In this document: positions 54,367 through 63,336 of the stretch, piece after piece
How positions within the stretch are numbered: position 1 is the stretch's first letter
Layout: each line of letters begins with the position of its first letter
Notes under the pieces: generated by a model
What the model was told of the DNA's origin: nothing
The model's input: the letters and a program-made list of their open reading frames with translations, nothing else
The model's database searches: none
Source: Colwellia echini
Lineage (GTDB): Bacteria; Pseudomonadota; Gammaproteobacteria; Enterobacterales; Alteromonadaceae
NCBI RefSeq assembly: GCF_002843355.2
Contig: NZ_PJAI02000005.1
Coordinates: 1-64,000, forward strand
Direction: 5' to 3'
Length of the DNA stretch: 64,000 bases
Position numbers and translations under genes: made by a program

Positions 54367-55593
54367 TTATTTGCGTGCTACTAAGTGAACAGTACTAGTA
54401 GAACGCTCTAAAAATGCTCCTTCACAATAAGCGAAGTAATATAACCATAACCGTTTAAAGGTATCGTCGTAACCCAAAGTGGTTAATTCAGACCATGAGG
54501 CAAGAAAACTTACTCGCCAATCACTTAACGTTTTGGCGTAATCAAGCCCGATATCTTCAAGGTTTTCTATCACCAAGTCGGTATGCTCGGTAATGTGTTG
54601 ACTTAATGCATTGACAGAGGGTAAAAATCCTCCTGGAAAAATATATTTTTGAATAAAGTCAACATTGCTTTTGTAATAGTCAAAACGTTGATCGGCAATG
54701 GTTATCGCTTGAATAAGTAATTTACCACCAGGCTTTAAACGTTCATTACATTGCTTAAAGAAACTAGGTAAAAACTCATAACCAACAGCCTCTATCATTT
54801 CAACAGAAACTATCTTGTCAAAGCTGCCAGTTAAGTCGCGATAGTCTTCTTTTAATAAGGTTATTTTCTCATTTAAGTCTAAAGCATTTACACGTATTTG
54901 TGCATATTCGTGCTGTGCATCGGAGATAGTTGTGGTAGTAACTTTACAACCATAATGTTGTGCAGCATAAATTGCTAAACCGCCCCACCCCGTGCCTATT
55001 TCTAATAAATGATCATCACGAGTTAACGAAAGACGTTCACAAATAGTTTTTAATTTATGCTGTTGAGCCTCAGCCAATGTAGACGTATCTGTTGGGTAAA
55101 TGGCCGAAGAGTACATCATTTCTGGGTCAAGAAATCGGGTGTATAGCTCATTACCTAAATCGTAATGCGCTAAAATATTACGCTTAGAGCCAGATTGCGT
55201 ATTTCTGTTTTGCCAATGACCTAACGCATTTTTAATTTTGTTAGACCAAGATTTATTTTTTTCCAGTTTATCAGTTTGTTGCTGCGCTTTAGCAAAAATA
55301 CGAATAACGTTAGTTAAGTTGGGGCTACTCCATTTTCCAGCGATAAACGCTTCTGCTACCCCAATACTACCGCCTTTAATAAAGTCTTGATAAAGGCTCA
55401 TATCGTGGATATGAATTTTACCTTTAATTGATAAATCGTTATCAACTTCTGGAAATAACAAATGTGTAGTACCTTCTACTACTTCAAGTTGACCGTAGCT
55501 GAGTTTTTTAAAAACGCCGTGCACTATTGATCTACATCGGTTGTCTAACCAATTTGCTGTTTTAAACGCAGTAATTTTCTCAACTTGTTCCAT
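54367..55593 (-). CDS. cyclopropane-fatty-acyl-phospholipid synthase-like methyltransferase
   Basis: A 408-residue SAM-dependent enzyme of the CFA synthase family, which modifies unsaturated lipid tails. The start ATG 55593 follows GGGGA. Motifs: NILAHYDLGNELYTRFLDPEMMYSSAIY, SAM loop LLEIGTGWGGLAIYAA, and VSVEMIEAVGYEFLPSFFK. It is last in the SDR-flavoprotein-DUF1365-CFA operon. Such clusters belong to ECF-sigma/ChrR (singlet oxygen) regulons in other bacteria, and products may be methylated or furan fatty acids rather than plain cyclopropanes (inference). Confidence 0.9.
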   Translation of the reverse strand: MEQVEKITAFKTANWLDNRCRSIVHGVFKKLSYGQLEVVEGTTHLLFPEVDNDLSIKGKIHIHDMSLYQDFIKGGSIGVAEAFIAGKWSSPNLTNVIRIFAKAQQQTDKLEKNKSWSNKIKNALGHWQNRNTQSGSKRNILAHYDLGNELYTRFLDPEMMYSSAIYPTDTSTLAEAQQHKLKTICERLSLTRDDHLLEIGTGWGGLAIYAAQHYGCKVTTTTISDAQHEYAQIRVNALDLNEKITLLKEDYRDLTGSFDKIVSVEMIEAVGYEFLPSFFKQCNERLKPGGKLLIQAITIADQRFDYYKSNVDFIQKYIFPGGFLPSVNALSQHITEHTDLVIENLEDIGLDYAKTLSDWRVSFLASWSELTTLGYDDTFKRLWLYYFAYCEGAFLERSTSTVHLVARK

Positions 55594-55623
55594 GGTAATC
55601 CCCAAATTTACTTTATTTATCAA

Positions 55624-56403
55624 TTAACTTTTCTGATAGCCAATAAACGGTATACGTTTAATAAAAAGACGCAATGCTTGCCAATATATGCCCAATACAA
55701 CTTTAATGGTCATAGCAGGTAGTTGACACCAAACACGTAGCAAGTTTGGCTGATTAAATGTTTGGCTCGTCATCGTTAAACTGGCGTCAAACAATTTAGT
55801 AAGCTGGTCGCTATCATTATGTTTTCTTTTGTTTTCAATATGTATCTTTAATTTTTTACTGTGTGTATTTGGCGGTTTAATTTGCCAAAAATAAGACATG
55901 TCTAAGTCCATAAACGGTGACACTTGAAAATCCTTTTTATTTGTTTTTTCTTTATCACTGTGTAAATCTACTAAGTAATAATGCCTCTCATTCCAAGGGG
56001 TATTACTAACTTCAGCGAGCATTTGCGTACAATTATCATTTTGGTCGTAACAAAAATAAAAATTTGCTGGGCTAAAATAAAGTCCAAAACACCTTACCTG
56101 CACCAACATCAAAACCTTAGAAATGTCATTACAGCCATTAAGTGCCAACACTTTATCTGTTATACGTTGTCTTAATCCGCTTGGATCATCTCTTAAGTAA
56201 TCTTTTTCAACAAATCGTAATGGGTGAAACCAAGAAAAGCCGAATAAGCCAATACCTTTATTAAGCTTGAGCGCTTTTTCAATATCATCACAATCAAGGG
56301 CAAGCATATATAACTTATAGTTAAAACTATGCTTTTTCGGGCTAAAACGCCGATGGGAAATATTACCAACATAGATACTGCTGTGCTTAAATAACATGTT
56401 CAC
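55624..56403 (-). CDS. DUF1365 domain-containing protein
   Basis: A 259-residue protein of the DUF1365 family, which travels with CFA-like synthases and flavin oxidoreductases. Seen here are the N-terminal IYVGNISHRRFSPKKHSFNYKLYMLALD, LFGFSWFHPLRF, VRCFGLYFSPANFYFCYD and PFMDLDMSYFW. Function is unknown, and lipid modification is inferred from partners. It is 30 bp upstream of the CFA-like start. Confidence 0.92.
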   Translation of the reverse strand: MNMLFKHSSIYVGNISHRRFSPKKHSFNYKLYMLALDCDDIEKALKLNKGIGLFGFSWFHPLRFVEKDYLRDDPSGLRQRITDKVLALNGCNDISKVLMLVQVRCFGLYFSPANFYFCYDQNDNCTQMLAEVSNTPWNERHYYLVDLHSDKEKTNKKDFQVSPFMDLDMSYFWQIKPPNTHSKKLKIHIENKRKHNDSDQLTKLFDASLTMTSQTFNQPNLLRVWCQLPAMTIKVVLGIYWQALRLFIKRIPFIGYQKS

Positions 56404-56478
56404 TCACTACTTACTTATTGCAGGCTTATTCAAAAATATATTTATATGTCTTGTTGTATAAAATCAGATCGTTATAAA

Positions 56479-57786
56479 TCAGTTTGCCATTAGTAACAAA
56501 CAATCAAAACGTCTTGCCACTTCTACCGCACTACGCACACCGTCTTCATGAAAACCGTTGTGCCAATATGCACCTGCAAAGTGAGTGTTGTTAACTCCAC
56601 AAATTATCTCTCTACTTTTTTGCGCATTAATCGACTCTGCAGAGAAAATAGGATGGTGATAAGTGAACTCACCTAGAATTGAGTTCGGATCTATATCTGC
56701 TTTCTGATTGAGAGTGACACAAAAAGTATGTTCACTTTCAATGCCTTGTAATATATTCATATTGTAAGTAACACTAGCGGCTTTGCTTCTATCTTGACTT
56801 AATTGATAATTCCAACTTGCCCATGCCTTTTCTCGTTTAGGCAGTAAACGTTTATCTGTATGAAGAATGACTGAGTTTTCACTGTATGGCATTTTCGATA
56901 AAATGCTTTGTTCATCGGCGCTTGCGTCATTTAACAGGGCAAGTGCTTGATCAGAATGACAAGCAATAACAACGTCATCAAACTCTTCAATGTCACTCTT
57001 TACATCAATTTCACTCTCTACTTCAGCGCTAGTATCGCTATGGTTAAAATGTATTTGCACCTTATTATTGAGGCGAGTAATACCGCTGATATTGGCATTT
57101 AATTTAATATTATCTTTAAAAGGCTCACATAAAGGCGCTAAATACCCGCGCGATCCATTTGGAATGACATACCACTGTGGTCTATCGGCAATATTCAATA
57201 ACCCGTGGTTATGAAAAAACTGCACAAAAAACTTAAATTCAAAATCTTCCATTTGTGCCAAAGAGCTTGACCAAATTGCAGCGCCCATAGGTAAAATATA
57301 GTGCTCCGCAAAAAAATCACTAAAGTTATTTTCTTTTAAAAAACGGCCCAAAGTTAAACCACTTTGATAATTTTGTGCTGCAAAAATAGTTTTACAAGAT
57401 TTATTAAAGCGTAAAATATCTTTAACCAAAAACCAAAATTTAGGTCTAAATAAATTACGGCGTTGTGCAAATAAGGTATTTAAGTTGTGTCCGTTATACT
57501 CCAAGCCTGTTTGGCAATTATGTACTGAGAAACTCATTTCTGTAGCTTGTTTACCAATACCTATTTCATCAAGCAAGGCTAAATAGTTAGGATAAGTTTT
57601 ATCATTAAAAACAATAAAGCCGGTATCTATCGCATAGCTTTGACCTGATTTTTCAATATCAACCGTAGCTGTGTGTCCACCTACACGATTATCTTTTTCA
57701 AACACAGTTACCTTATGGTTTTTAGATAATAAGTAAGCGGCAGTTAAACCGGATACGCCAGACCCTATAATTGCGATGTTTTTCAT
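56479..57786 (-). CDS. FAD-dependent oxidoreductase (amine-oxidase fold)
   Basis: A 435-residue flavoprotein. The FAD-binding Rossmann motif is IAIIGSGVSGLTAAYLLS with the following acidic residue (VFEKDNRVGGHTA). Conserved features include FIVFNDKTYPNYLALLDEIG, and C-terminal FAGAYWHNGFHEDGVRSAVEVA, which contacts FAD. Homologues sit in the same operon with DUF1365 and CFA-like genes and are thought to desaturate or oxidise acyl chains. The gap to DUF1365 is 75 bp. Confidence 0.92.
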   Translation of the reverse strand: MKNIAIIGSGVSGLTAAYLLSKNHKVTVFEKDNRVGGHTATVDIEKSGQSYAIDTGFIVFNDKTYPNYLALLDEIGIGKQATEMSFSVHNCQTGLEYNGHNLNTLFAQRRNLFRPKFWFLVKDILRFNKSCKTIFAAQNYQSGLTLGRFLKENNFSDFFAEHYILPMGAAIWSSSLAQMEDFEFKFFVQFFHNHGLLNIADRPQWYVIPNGSRGYLAPLCEPFKDNIKLNANISGITRLNNKVQIHFNHSDTSAEVESEIDVKSDIEEFDDVVIACHSDQALALLNDASADEQSILSKMPYSENSVILHTDKRLLPKREKAWASWNYQLSQDRSKAASVTYNMNILQGIESEHTFCVTLNQKADIDPNSILGEFTYHHPIFSAESINAQKSREIICGVNNTHFAGAYWHNGFHEDGVRSAVEVARRFDCLLLMAN

Positions 57787-57843
57787 GAATTTTATTGCCT
57801 TATAAATTTAAATGAACACTTGGATATGATTACTTTAAGGAGT

Positions 57844-58593
57844 TCACTTTAAAGTAATTATTTTTTGCCATAACGATGCAGGCAACAATGAAAAAAGCTT
57901 TAACAATAACGTTAATCTTTTTGGAAAGTGTAAATAGCGTTTACGTTTATCAACGCCCGCAATAATCGCCGTTGCCGCTTGTTCACTGGTAATGAGAAAA
58001 GGCATGTTGAAATCGTTTTTATCGGTAAGTGGTGTTTTCACAAAACCTGGATGAACAAGGGTGACATCAATCCCCTCTTTAAGTAAATCTAAGCGTAAAC
58101 TGTTGGCTAAGTAATCAATTCCTGCTTTAGAAGCGCCATAAGCTTGGCTTCGAGGAAAAGGCAATATAGTCGCACTTGAGCTAACAAAAACAAGTTGACT
58201 GCCAGAACGTAACTTAGGTAAAGCTCCTTGCAGTAACCAACCAAGTGCAGTGAGGTTGGTAGTAATAATGTCTTGAAAAAGCTGTCCGTCAAATTGCTTG
58301 GCATCATCAATGTAGCGACAATTACCTGCATTGAGTATAACAATGTTTACTTGCGCCAATACGTTATCTAAACTTAACGATTGCATCGCCGCTTTAATTT
58401 CATCTGGGCTATTTAAATCAAACTGACAGGTTTTGTAAGCCCGCGGCGCTAAACGAGCTAATTTAGCTTCGTCTCTTCCACAAGCAATAACTTTATCGCC
58501 GCGCGAAACGTATTGTTCAAATAGCGCCAAACCAATACCTGAGGTTGCACCAGTTAATAATATAGTTTTTGCTGTCATAGCTTTCGCTGTCAT
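57844..58593 (-). CDS. short-chain dehydrogenase/reductase (SDR)
   Basis: A 249-residue NAD(P)-dependent SDR: cofactor loop TGATSGIGLAL, NAG motif (ILNAGNC), catalytic Ser (VSSSATI) and YGASK (Tyr, Lys). GGGGA eight bases upstream supports ATG 58593. A second ATG at 58578 arises from a 15-base duplication of the start (ATGACAGCGAAAGCT). It is first gene of the lipid operon and has an ECF-type promoter at 58650-58677. Confidence 0.93.
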   Translation of the reverse strand: MTAKAMTAKTILLTGATSGIGLALFEQYVSRGDKVIACGRDEAKLARLAPRAYKTCQFDLNSPDEIKAAMQSLSLDNVLAQVNIVILNAGNCRYIDDAKQFDGQLFQDIITTNLTALGWLLQGALPKLRSGSQLVFVSSSATILPFPRSQAYGASKAGIDYLANSLRLDLLKEGIDVTLVHPGFVKTPLTDKNDFNMPFLITSEQAATAIIAGVDKRKRYLHFPKRLTLLLKLFSLLPASLWQKIITLK

Positions 58594-58649
58594 AGTTTTG
58601 TCCCCATTAATTAGCGGTACTTTAAGTTAGAGCGCTTAATTTATATATC

Positions 58650-58677
58650 ATTACGATAGCTCATTGCTTTGAGATCA
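58650..58677 (-). promoter_or_regulatory. ECF (RpoE/ChrR-type) promoter of the lipid operon
   Basis: The minus strand reads TGATCT, 16 bases, CGTAAT. The same pattern with a 15-base spacer stands before the sigma gene (63256-63282). Confidence 0.75.
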
Positions 58678-58740
58678 TTATTTTAGCCATTCCTTTGATA
58701 TATTATTTGGAGTATTCTTTTAAGGTATTACTTTGAAGCA

Positions 58741-59202
58741 TTACTTTGACGCATGTTTTTTTATCCATTTAATTAACTTGCCAAATAAAGGAAGTTGCTC
58801 ATAAAGCATTGCACCTAAATCGAGGTAATCACGATGATAAATAACTTTGTCATTGTGACCTTTTATGTATGAACTACCTTGAACAGTCACCACATCTCCT
58901 TTATTAAGTTTGTGATGCTGATAGGTCATCGTCCAATAAAGTGCGGCTTCATCGCCCTGTGTCACAATATTATCGATAACAAATTGGCAACGGCTTAAGT
59001 TGCTATAAAGACTATTAAAGTATTTATACAACTCATCAAGACCTTCTACTTTATGCATTGGATCTATAAAAAGTATGTTTGTGTGATAAATACTCGCTAA
59101 TAAGTTTAAATTATCAGTTGACAGTATTTGATATGTTTCGACAAAGGTACGCAGCCAAATTGGTGATTGTGGTGTTAATTTACTAGCAGCATTATTTTCC
59201 AT
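58741..59202 (-). CDS. SnoaL/NTF2-like fold protein
   Basis: A 153-residue protein with the NTF2-like cone fold pattern: FVETYQILSTDNLNLLASIYHTNILFIDPMHKVEG, then GDEAALYWTMTYQH and VTVQGSSYIKGHNDKVIYHRDYLDLGAMLY. No catalytic role is clear. Homologues accompany the SDR/CFA genes in the ChrR regulon region. It is 147 bp upstream of the SDR gene on the same strand and may form part of the same stress cluster, although no promoter motif was found. Confidence 0.82.
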   Translation of the reverse strand: MENNAASKLTPQSPIWLRTFVETYQILSTDNLNLLASIYHTNILFIDPMHKVEGLDELYKYFNSLYSNLSRCQFVIDNIVTQGDEAALYWTMTYQHHKLNKGDVVTVQGSSYIKGHNDKVIYHRDYLDLGAMLYEQLPLFGKLIKWIKKHASK

Positions 59203-59345
59203 GAGGCAACCATCATATTGTTAAAAGTGTGATTAATTAAAGTATTACTGAGAAAGTATCGCTAAGATAATGTTACTAAATAGGTTTGTTACAAATTTAG
59301 CTTCTCTGATTTGTACTTTTCTTATAAAAATTCTTATTTAAATTG

Positions 59346-60752
59346 TTATTTATAAAAGGCAAGCGCCTTAAGCCTCGCTTCTTTATGGTCAACAATCGGC
59401 TTTACATAACCACTTATATTATTTTGTTCCATATATTTATGCGGAAAATGTATTTGTTTATCAGGAATACTCGATAACTCTGGTAAGTACTTACGTATGA
59501 ACTCGCCATTTGGATCAAAACGTTCACTTTGTCTTATCGGATTAAATATTCTGAAATAAGGTTGTGCATCACATCCTGTACTTGCAGCCCATTGCCACCC
59601 ACCATTATTTGAGGCTAAATCACCGTCAATAAGATGCTGCATAAAGTACTTTTCACCTAAGCGCCAATCAATTAATAAATGTTTTGTCAGAAAACTCGCA
59701 ACCACCATACGTAAACGGTTATGCATCCAACCTGTTTGGTTAAGTTGTCTCATGGCAGCATCTACCAATGGGTAGCCTGTTTTGCCTTCACACCAAGCGG
59801 TAAACATTGTCTGATTGTTATGCCAAGTGATTAACTGATACTGCTCTTTAAAGCAGTAATGTTTACATAGCTTTTGCTCATGAAACATAAGATTTCGGTA
59901 AAATTCACGCCATATTAATTCGTTTAACCAAGAGAACTCGGGACTGTCGGTAGCTAACAATAAATCCGGACAGCGATTAAGTAAGGCTATTAATACGTAT
60001 CTTGGACTAATAACGCCCGCGGCTAAATACGGGGAAATACCAGAAGTGCCTTTGATTGATGGAATATCTCTACATTGCTCATAACCTGTTAATTTAGTTT
60101 GTAAAAAAGTACTAAAAACATTAGCTTCATATTCCTTAGCTAATGGCCAGGTGCCAGATAAACCGTCACTTTTTATAATGTTATTGACTGACTTTACTTT
60201 GTTATCAGCCAGAGTTTCTTTATCATCAGCTCGAGTTATTTTTCCTAAGTAATCAAAACCCGCTGTCCGTACTTGTTTTAACCACGCATTTTTAAATGGG
60301 GTAAACACTTTAAACATACTACCCGATTGATTAAGCACTAAGCCTTTGGGCACAATAACATCGGCTTCATACAGCATTAACGGGACCCCTTGTTTAATAC
60401 AGTTGAGATCGCGTTGGTGCTCATTAAATTCCAATTCGCTATTAGCAAATACGGTGTCAACGTTATGTGCTTGGCAATATTGTGTTAGATAGTTTACTTG
60501 GTCGTCAAACGTGTCAACTTCAACCAAACTAAGCTCAATATTTAAATTTGCTAATTCATCAACAAGTGCTGCGGCGTGTCGTTTTATGAAATCAATTTTT
60601 ATCAATGACCAGTCATGCGCTAACCATTGCTTTTCTGATATGAAAAAAATCGCTTTACGAGGACTGTCACTAGAGCTGCCACAAGATGTATTTAAAAAGT
60701 AGTGTAAAGCGGGGTTATCATGTGTTCTTAAATCATTACGAAACCAAAGCAA
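59346..60752 (-). CDS. phrB: deoxyribodipyrimidine photolyase PhrB
   Basis: A light-driven DNA repair enzyme for cyclobutane pyrimidine dimers, class I type, 468 residues. The FAD-binding C-terminal half has WLNELIWREFYRNLMFH, GYPLVDAAMRQLNQTGWMHNRLRM, LIDWRLGEKYF and NGGWQWAASTGCDAQPYFRIFNP. The N-terminal antenna domain begins at once (LWFRNDLRTHDNPAL). An in-frame stop lies just upstream, so the TTG at 60752 with AAAAGG eight bases before it is the only sensible start. The YbgA-like gene upstream mirrors the E. coli ybgA-phr pair. Confidence 0.95.
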   Translation of the reverse strand: MLWFRNDLRTHDNPALHYFLNTSCGSSSDSPRKAIFFISEKQWLAHDWSLIKIDFIKRHAAALVDELANLNIELSLVEVDTFDDQVNYLTQYCQAHNVDTVFANSELEFNEHQRDLNCIKQGVPLMLYEADVIVPKGLVLNQSGSMFKVFTPFKNAWLKQVRTAGFDYLGKITRADDKETLADNKVKSVNNIIKSDGLSGTWPLAKEYEANVFSTFLQTKLTGYEQCRDIPSIKGTSGISPYLAAGVISPRYVLIALLNRCPDLLLATDSPEFSWLNELIWREFYRNLMFHEQKLCKHYCFKEQYQLITWHNNQTMFTAWCEGKTGYPLVDAAMRQLNQTGWMHNRLRMVVASFLTKHLLIDWRLGEKYFMQHLIDGDLASNNGGWQWAASTGCDAQPYFRIFNPIRQSERFDPNGEFIRKYLPELSSIPDKQIHFPHKYMEQNNISGYVKPIVDHKEARLKALAFYK

Positions 60753-60775
60753 AGGATTTACCTTTTAAAGTTGAA

Positions 60776-60806
60776 ACGACTAACTTCGTACGCAGAAGTT
60801 AGTCGT
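60776..60806. terminator. perfect hairpin between YbgA-like gene and phrB
   Basis: ACGACTAACTTC pairs with GAAGTTAGTCGT around a 7-base loop. The T tract on the minus strand is short. It may partly terminate or stabilise the upstream message. Confidence 0.6.
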
Positions 60807-60880
60807 CATAAGTTATTATGAATGCGTGCTAAATATAAATATTTGGCATTAACTCCTAGCCATAAATAAAAAGGCATAAA

Positions 60881-61840
60881 CTAATAAGAATAACGAAGTT
60901 TTAATTCATCTGGGTAAGGAGACAAATACGCTTGCTTGGTTAAATACTCTTTGGGGTAACGTAGCAAATAGTGATTTATCAAGGTTAAAGGCACAAATAG
61001 AGGTATTGTACCTTCTCGGTATGAATCAATTTGTTTGCAAAGCTCTTGTCTTTCATCACTTTGTAAGTGTTTAGAAAAATAGCCTTGAATATGAGCCAGC
61101 GTGTTAGCGTGTTTTTTACGTGTGGCAACGATAGAGAGCGCCGCCATTAATCCACTAATATATTGTGCTGCCAACTCAGCTAAAGGTAAATCAGTACGCG
61201 CTAATAATTGTCCTAATGCTTTGTAAGCAACAAGATCATGACTCATAACAGTATATTTGTAATGGCTATGAAAGGTGGTCAGTTTATGTTTAGTTAACCC
61301 TGACGCTTCAATAATTTGCCAATGTTTATATGCATAAACTCGAGCAACAAAATTTTCACGGATAAGCGGATCGTTTAAACGACCATTTTCTTCGCAAGGC
61401 AGTAATGGATTAGCCAGCATTATTTCGTTAGCAAAAACGCCTATACCTTTTGCTGGCAGGGCATTACCCTCAGGGCTATATATTTTTACCCGCTCCATCC
61501 CACAACTAGGACTTTTAGCACAAAACACATAACCACTTAAGTCTTTGGTTATACTCGCAACTTTTTTGCCGTATTCTTGTAATGCCTCAGTTACATCGCC
61601 ACTGCCGTCAGGGCGAGAAACAGTTATCATTTCATCTTTTTTTATTTGCCTAATAGTTGGTCTAGGTATTGGTAAACCAATAGCTACTTCAGGACAAAAA
61701 GCTTTATAAACAACATATTTCCCTAAGTCGTTAATACAAAAATTAGAGGGTTTGTTACTTGCGTCAAAACGTACTTTCTCACCAATTAAACAGGCGCTAA
61801 CTCCAATTTTTAGGTTTTCTTTTTCTACCGAATAAATCAT
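60881..61840 (-). CDS. YbgA-like DUF523/DUF1722 protein
   Basis: A 319-residue two-domain protein. DUF523 (about residues 10-150) has GVSACLIGEKVRFDAS, CPEVAIGLPIPRPTIR and FCAKSPSCGMERVKIYS with conserved Cys residues. DUF1722 (about 185-300) has YKYTVMSHDLVAYKALGQLL and ends PYPDELKLRY. E. coli YbgA (DUF1722) adjoins phr, and the pairing is kept here. Role unknown; a link to photo-damage response is inferred from position. Confidence 0.9.
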   Translation of the reverse strand: MIYSVEKENLKIGVSACLIGEKVRFDASNKPSNFCINDLGKYVVYKAFCPEVAIGLPIPRPTIRQIKKDEMITVSRPDGSGDVTEALQEYGKKVASITKDLSGYVFCAKSPSCGMERVKIYSPEGNALPAKGIGVFANEIMLANPLLPCEENGRLNDPLIRENFVARVYAYKHWQIIEASGLTKHKLTTFHSHYKYTVMSHDLVAYKALGQLLARTDLPLAELAAQYISGLMAALSIVATRKKHANTLAHIQGYFSKHLQSDERQELCKQIDSYREGTIPLFVPLTLINHYLLRYPKEYLTKQAYLSPYPDELKLRYSY

Positions 61841-61910
61841 AAAAACACCTTGTTTTTAACTGTTCTGATTATGTACATACGACCTAATATTTATTTTCTC
61901 TAACACTTAC

Positions 61911-62609
61911 CTAGTAAATAAATGCACCTATCGGATTAAGTAATTTATTGATACCTTGCGTAAAGTGAAGTGCGCCATTAGCTACTGTGTAACATAAGCA
62001 CCCGTTCTTTGATATTGGGTGATGTTGGTGCGAGCTATCTAACATTATAAAGTCACCTTTAATATACTCGCCATCCTCATCACTAAAAGTACCTTCGAGC
62101 AATAAGGTTAATTCAAACCCTTTGTGTGTGTGCTCTGGAACACCGCCACCTGGTGCTATATGTAATAAACTCGTGCGTACTTCATTTTCATTAAGCTGAA
62201 TACGGCTGCGAGATAACTTACCAATATTTGCCGCTTTACCTACTTCCATATTAGCTAATGCTCTAGGAAGTGCATAACTTTTACCTTGGTAAGTAACACT
62301 TTTATTTATTGTTAGCTTTGTATTTTGTGACGGCTGTGCTTGAGTTATGTTAGCAACCATGTCATCAATGTTTAAACCACCAAGGCTTTCTTCACCAGAA
62401 AAGTCATCAATATCATCGGTAATTAAAAACGGATCAGAAAGTTCTTTTTCAAAATTAACTGCTGCGATTTGCTCCGTTAATAATGCTATTTTTTCTTGGC
62501 ATTTGGGACACATTTCAGCATGTATTGCGATACCTGCAGATAATGAAGCAGGCAATTCACCATTCACAAATAGTTCTAATAACTCAAATTTAGGGTGATG
62601 TTTGATCAT
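61911..62609 (-). CDS. chrR: zinc/cupin anti-sigma factor ChrR
   Basis: ChrR holds its ECF sigma factor inactive until singlet oxygen or related stress. The 232-residue protein has the N-terminal zinc anti-sigma domain (His5, His30, Cys34, Cys37 in HAEMCPKC). The C-terminal cupin-like domain carries EHTHKGFELTLLLEG and SHQHHP, the metal ligands seen in Rhodobacter ChrR. The start codon overlaps the sigma stop by one base (TAATG). Regulation by the sigma factor itself is likely through the promoter at 63256-63282. Confidence 0.93.
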   Translation of the reverse strand: MIKHHPKFELLELFVNGELPASLSAGIAIHAEMCPKCQEKIALLTEQIAAVNFEKELSDPFLITDDIDDFSGEESLGGLNIDDMVANITQAQPSQNTKLTINKSVTYQGKSYALPRALANMEVGKAANIGKLSRSRIQLNENEVRTSLLHIAPGGGVPEHTHKGFELTLLLEGTFSDEDGEYIKGDFIMLDSSHQHHPISKNGCLCYTVANGALHFTQGINKLLNPIGAFIY

Positions 62610-63220
62610 TATTTATCTCCTAGTTGAGCTTTCAATTTACCTAAAGCTAAACGTAATCTAGATTTAATTGTGCCAAGAGGTAACGCTAAGTGAGTGGCGA
62701 GTTGCTCTTGTGACATATCACTAAAGTAAAAGCCTTTAACCACTTGTTGTTGCGCTTCTGGAAGTTGCTCAAGCACAGATAGTAATTGTTTATTTTCAAG
62801 ATGATCATTAAAGCTATCATCTTCACTGCTCATGGTTTCGGCTATTGGCCAAATATCGTCACTGAGGTTATCTTCTTTGTTACTTTGAATTTTACGTAAC
62901 ATATCAAAAGTAACGTTACGCATGATGGTATATACCCAAGTAGTGGCAGCGCCTTTATCACTGTTAAATAAGTGTGCTTTACGCCAAACATTACTCAAGG
63001 TTTCTTGTACTACTTCATTGGCTTGTGCTTCATTAGGAAACTTACTTCGCGCAATACGAAGGATTTTAGGCGCAAAAAACTTAAACAATTGCGTAAACGC
63101 TTGCTTATCTCTTTTAATTGCAACGGCATCAAGCCATTGACAGAGTTCGGGATGATTAATTTTATTTGACATGTAATTAGATTTATCACTTGTCGCTTTG
63201 CTTAGCAAGTTAGTTTGCAT
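62609..63220 (-). CDS. rpoE: ECF sigma factor (RpoE, ECF11/ChrR-associated)
   Basis: A 203-residue sigma factor. Region 2 spans QLFKFFAPKILRIARSK through NEVVQETLSNVWRKAHLF and WVYTIMRNVTFDMLRK; region 4 is VLEQLPEAQQQVVKGFYFSDMSQEQLATHLALPLGTIKSRLRLAL. The ATG at 63172 (MSNKINHP) is an alternative start. It is immediately followed by chrR, whose product should bind it. The target motif TGATCT-N15-CGTATA lies upstream of its own gene, indicating autoregulation. Confidence 0.93.
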   Translation of the reverse strand: MQTNLLSKATSDKSNYMSNKINHPELCQWLDAVAIKRDKQAFTQLFKFFAPKILRIARSKFPNEAQANEVVQETLSNVWRKAHLFNSDKGAATTWVYTIMRNVTFDMLRKIQSNKEDNLSDDIWPIAETMSSEDDSFNDHLENKQLLSVLEQLPEAQQQVVKGFYFSDMSQEQLATHLALPLGTIKSRLRLALGKLKAQLGDK

Positions 63221-63255
63221 GGCTTATCACCGAGTATATTATATTTATGTAGTTA

Positions 63256-63282
63256 TATACGCTCGGTTTCACACTTAGATCA
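63256..63282 (-). promoter_or_regulatory. ECF-type promoter of rpoE-chrR
   Basis: The minus strand reads TGATCT, 15 bases, CGTATA, about 36 bp before the sigma ATG. It matches the lipid operon promoter and the TGATC...CGTA-type motif I recall for ChrR-linked sigma factors. Confidence 0.78.
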
Positions 63283-63336
63283 CAATGCCTTTAATTTATT
63301 TTGCACTAACCACTTTTTACTTTATAGATACTGCTT

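Noticed and set aside
60753-60880. ECF-type promoter directly before the photolyase gene
   Set aside because: A CGTA occurs near the hairpin, but no TGATC stands 15-17 bases upstream of it.
62347-63169. Plus-strand ORFs over rpoE-chrR
   Set aside because: Several overlapping frames antisense to two clearly identified genes; no independent support.
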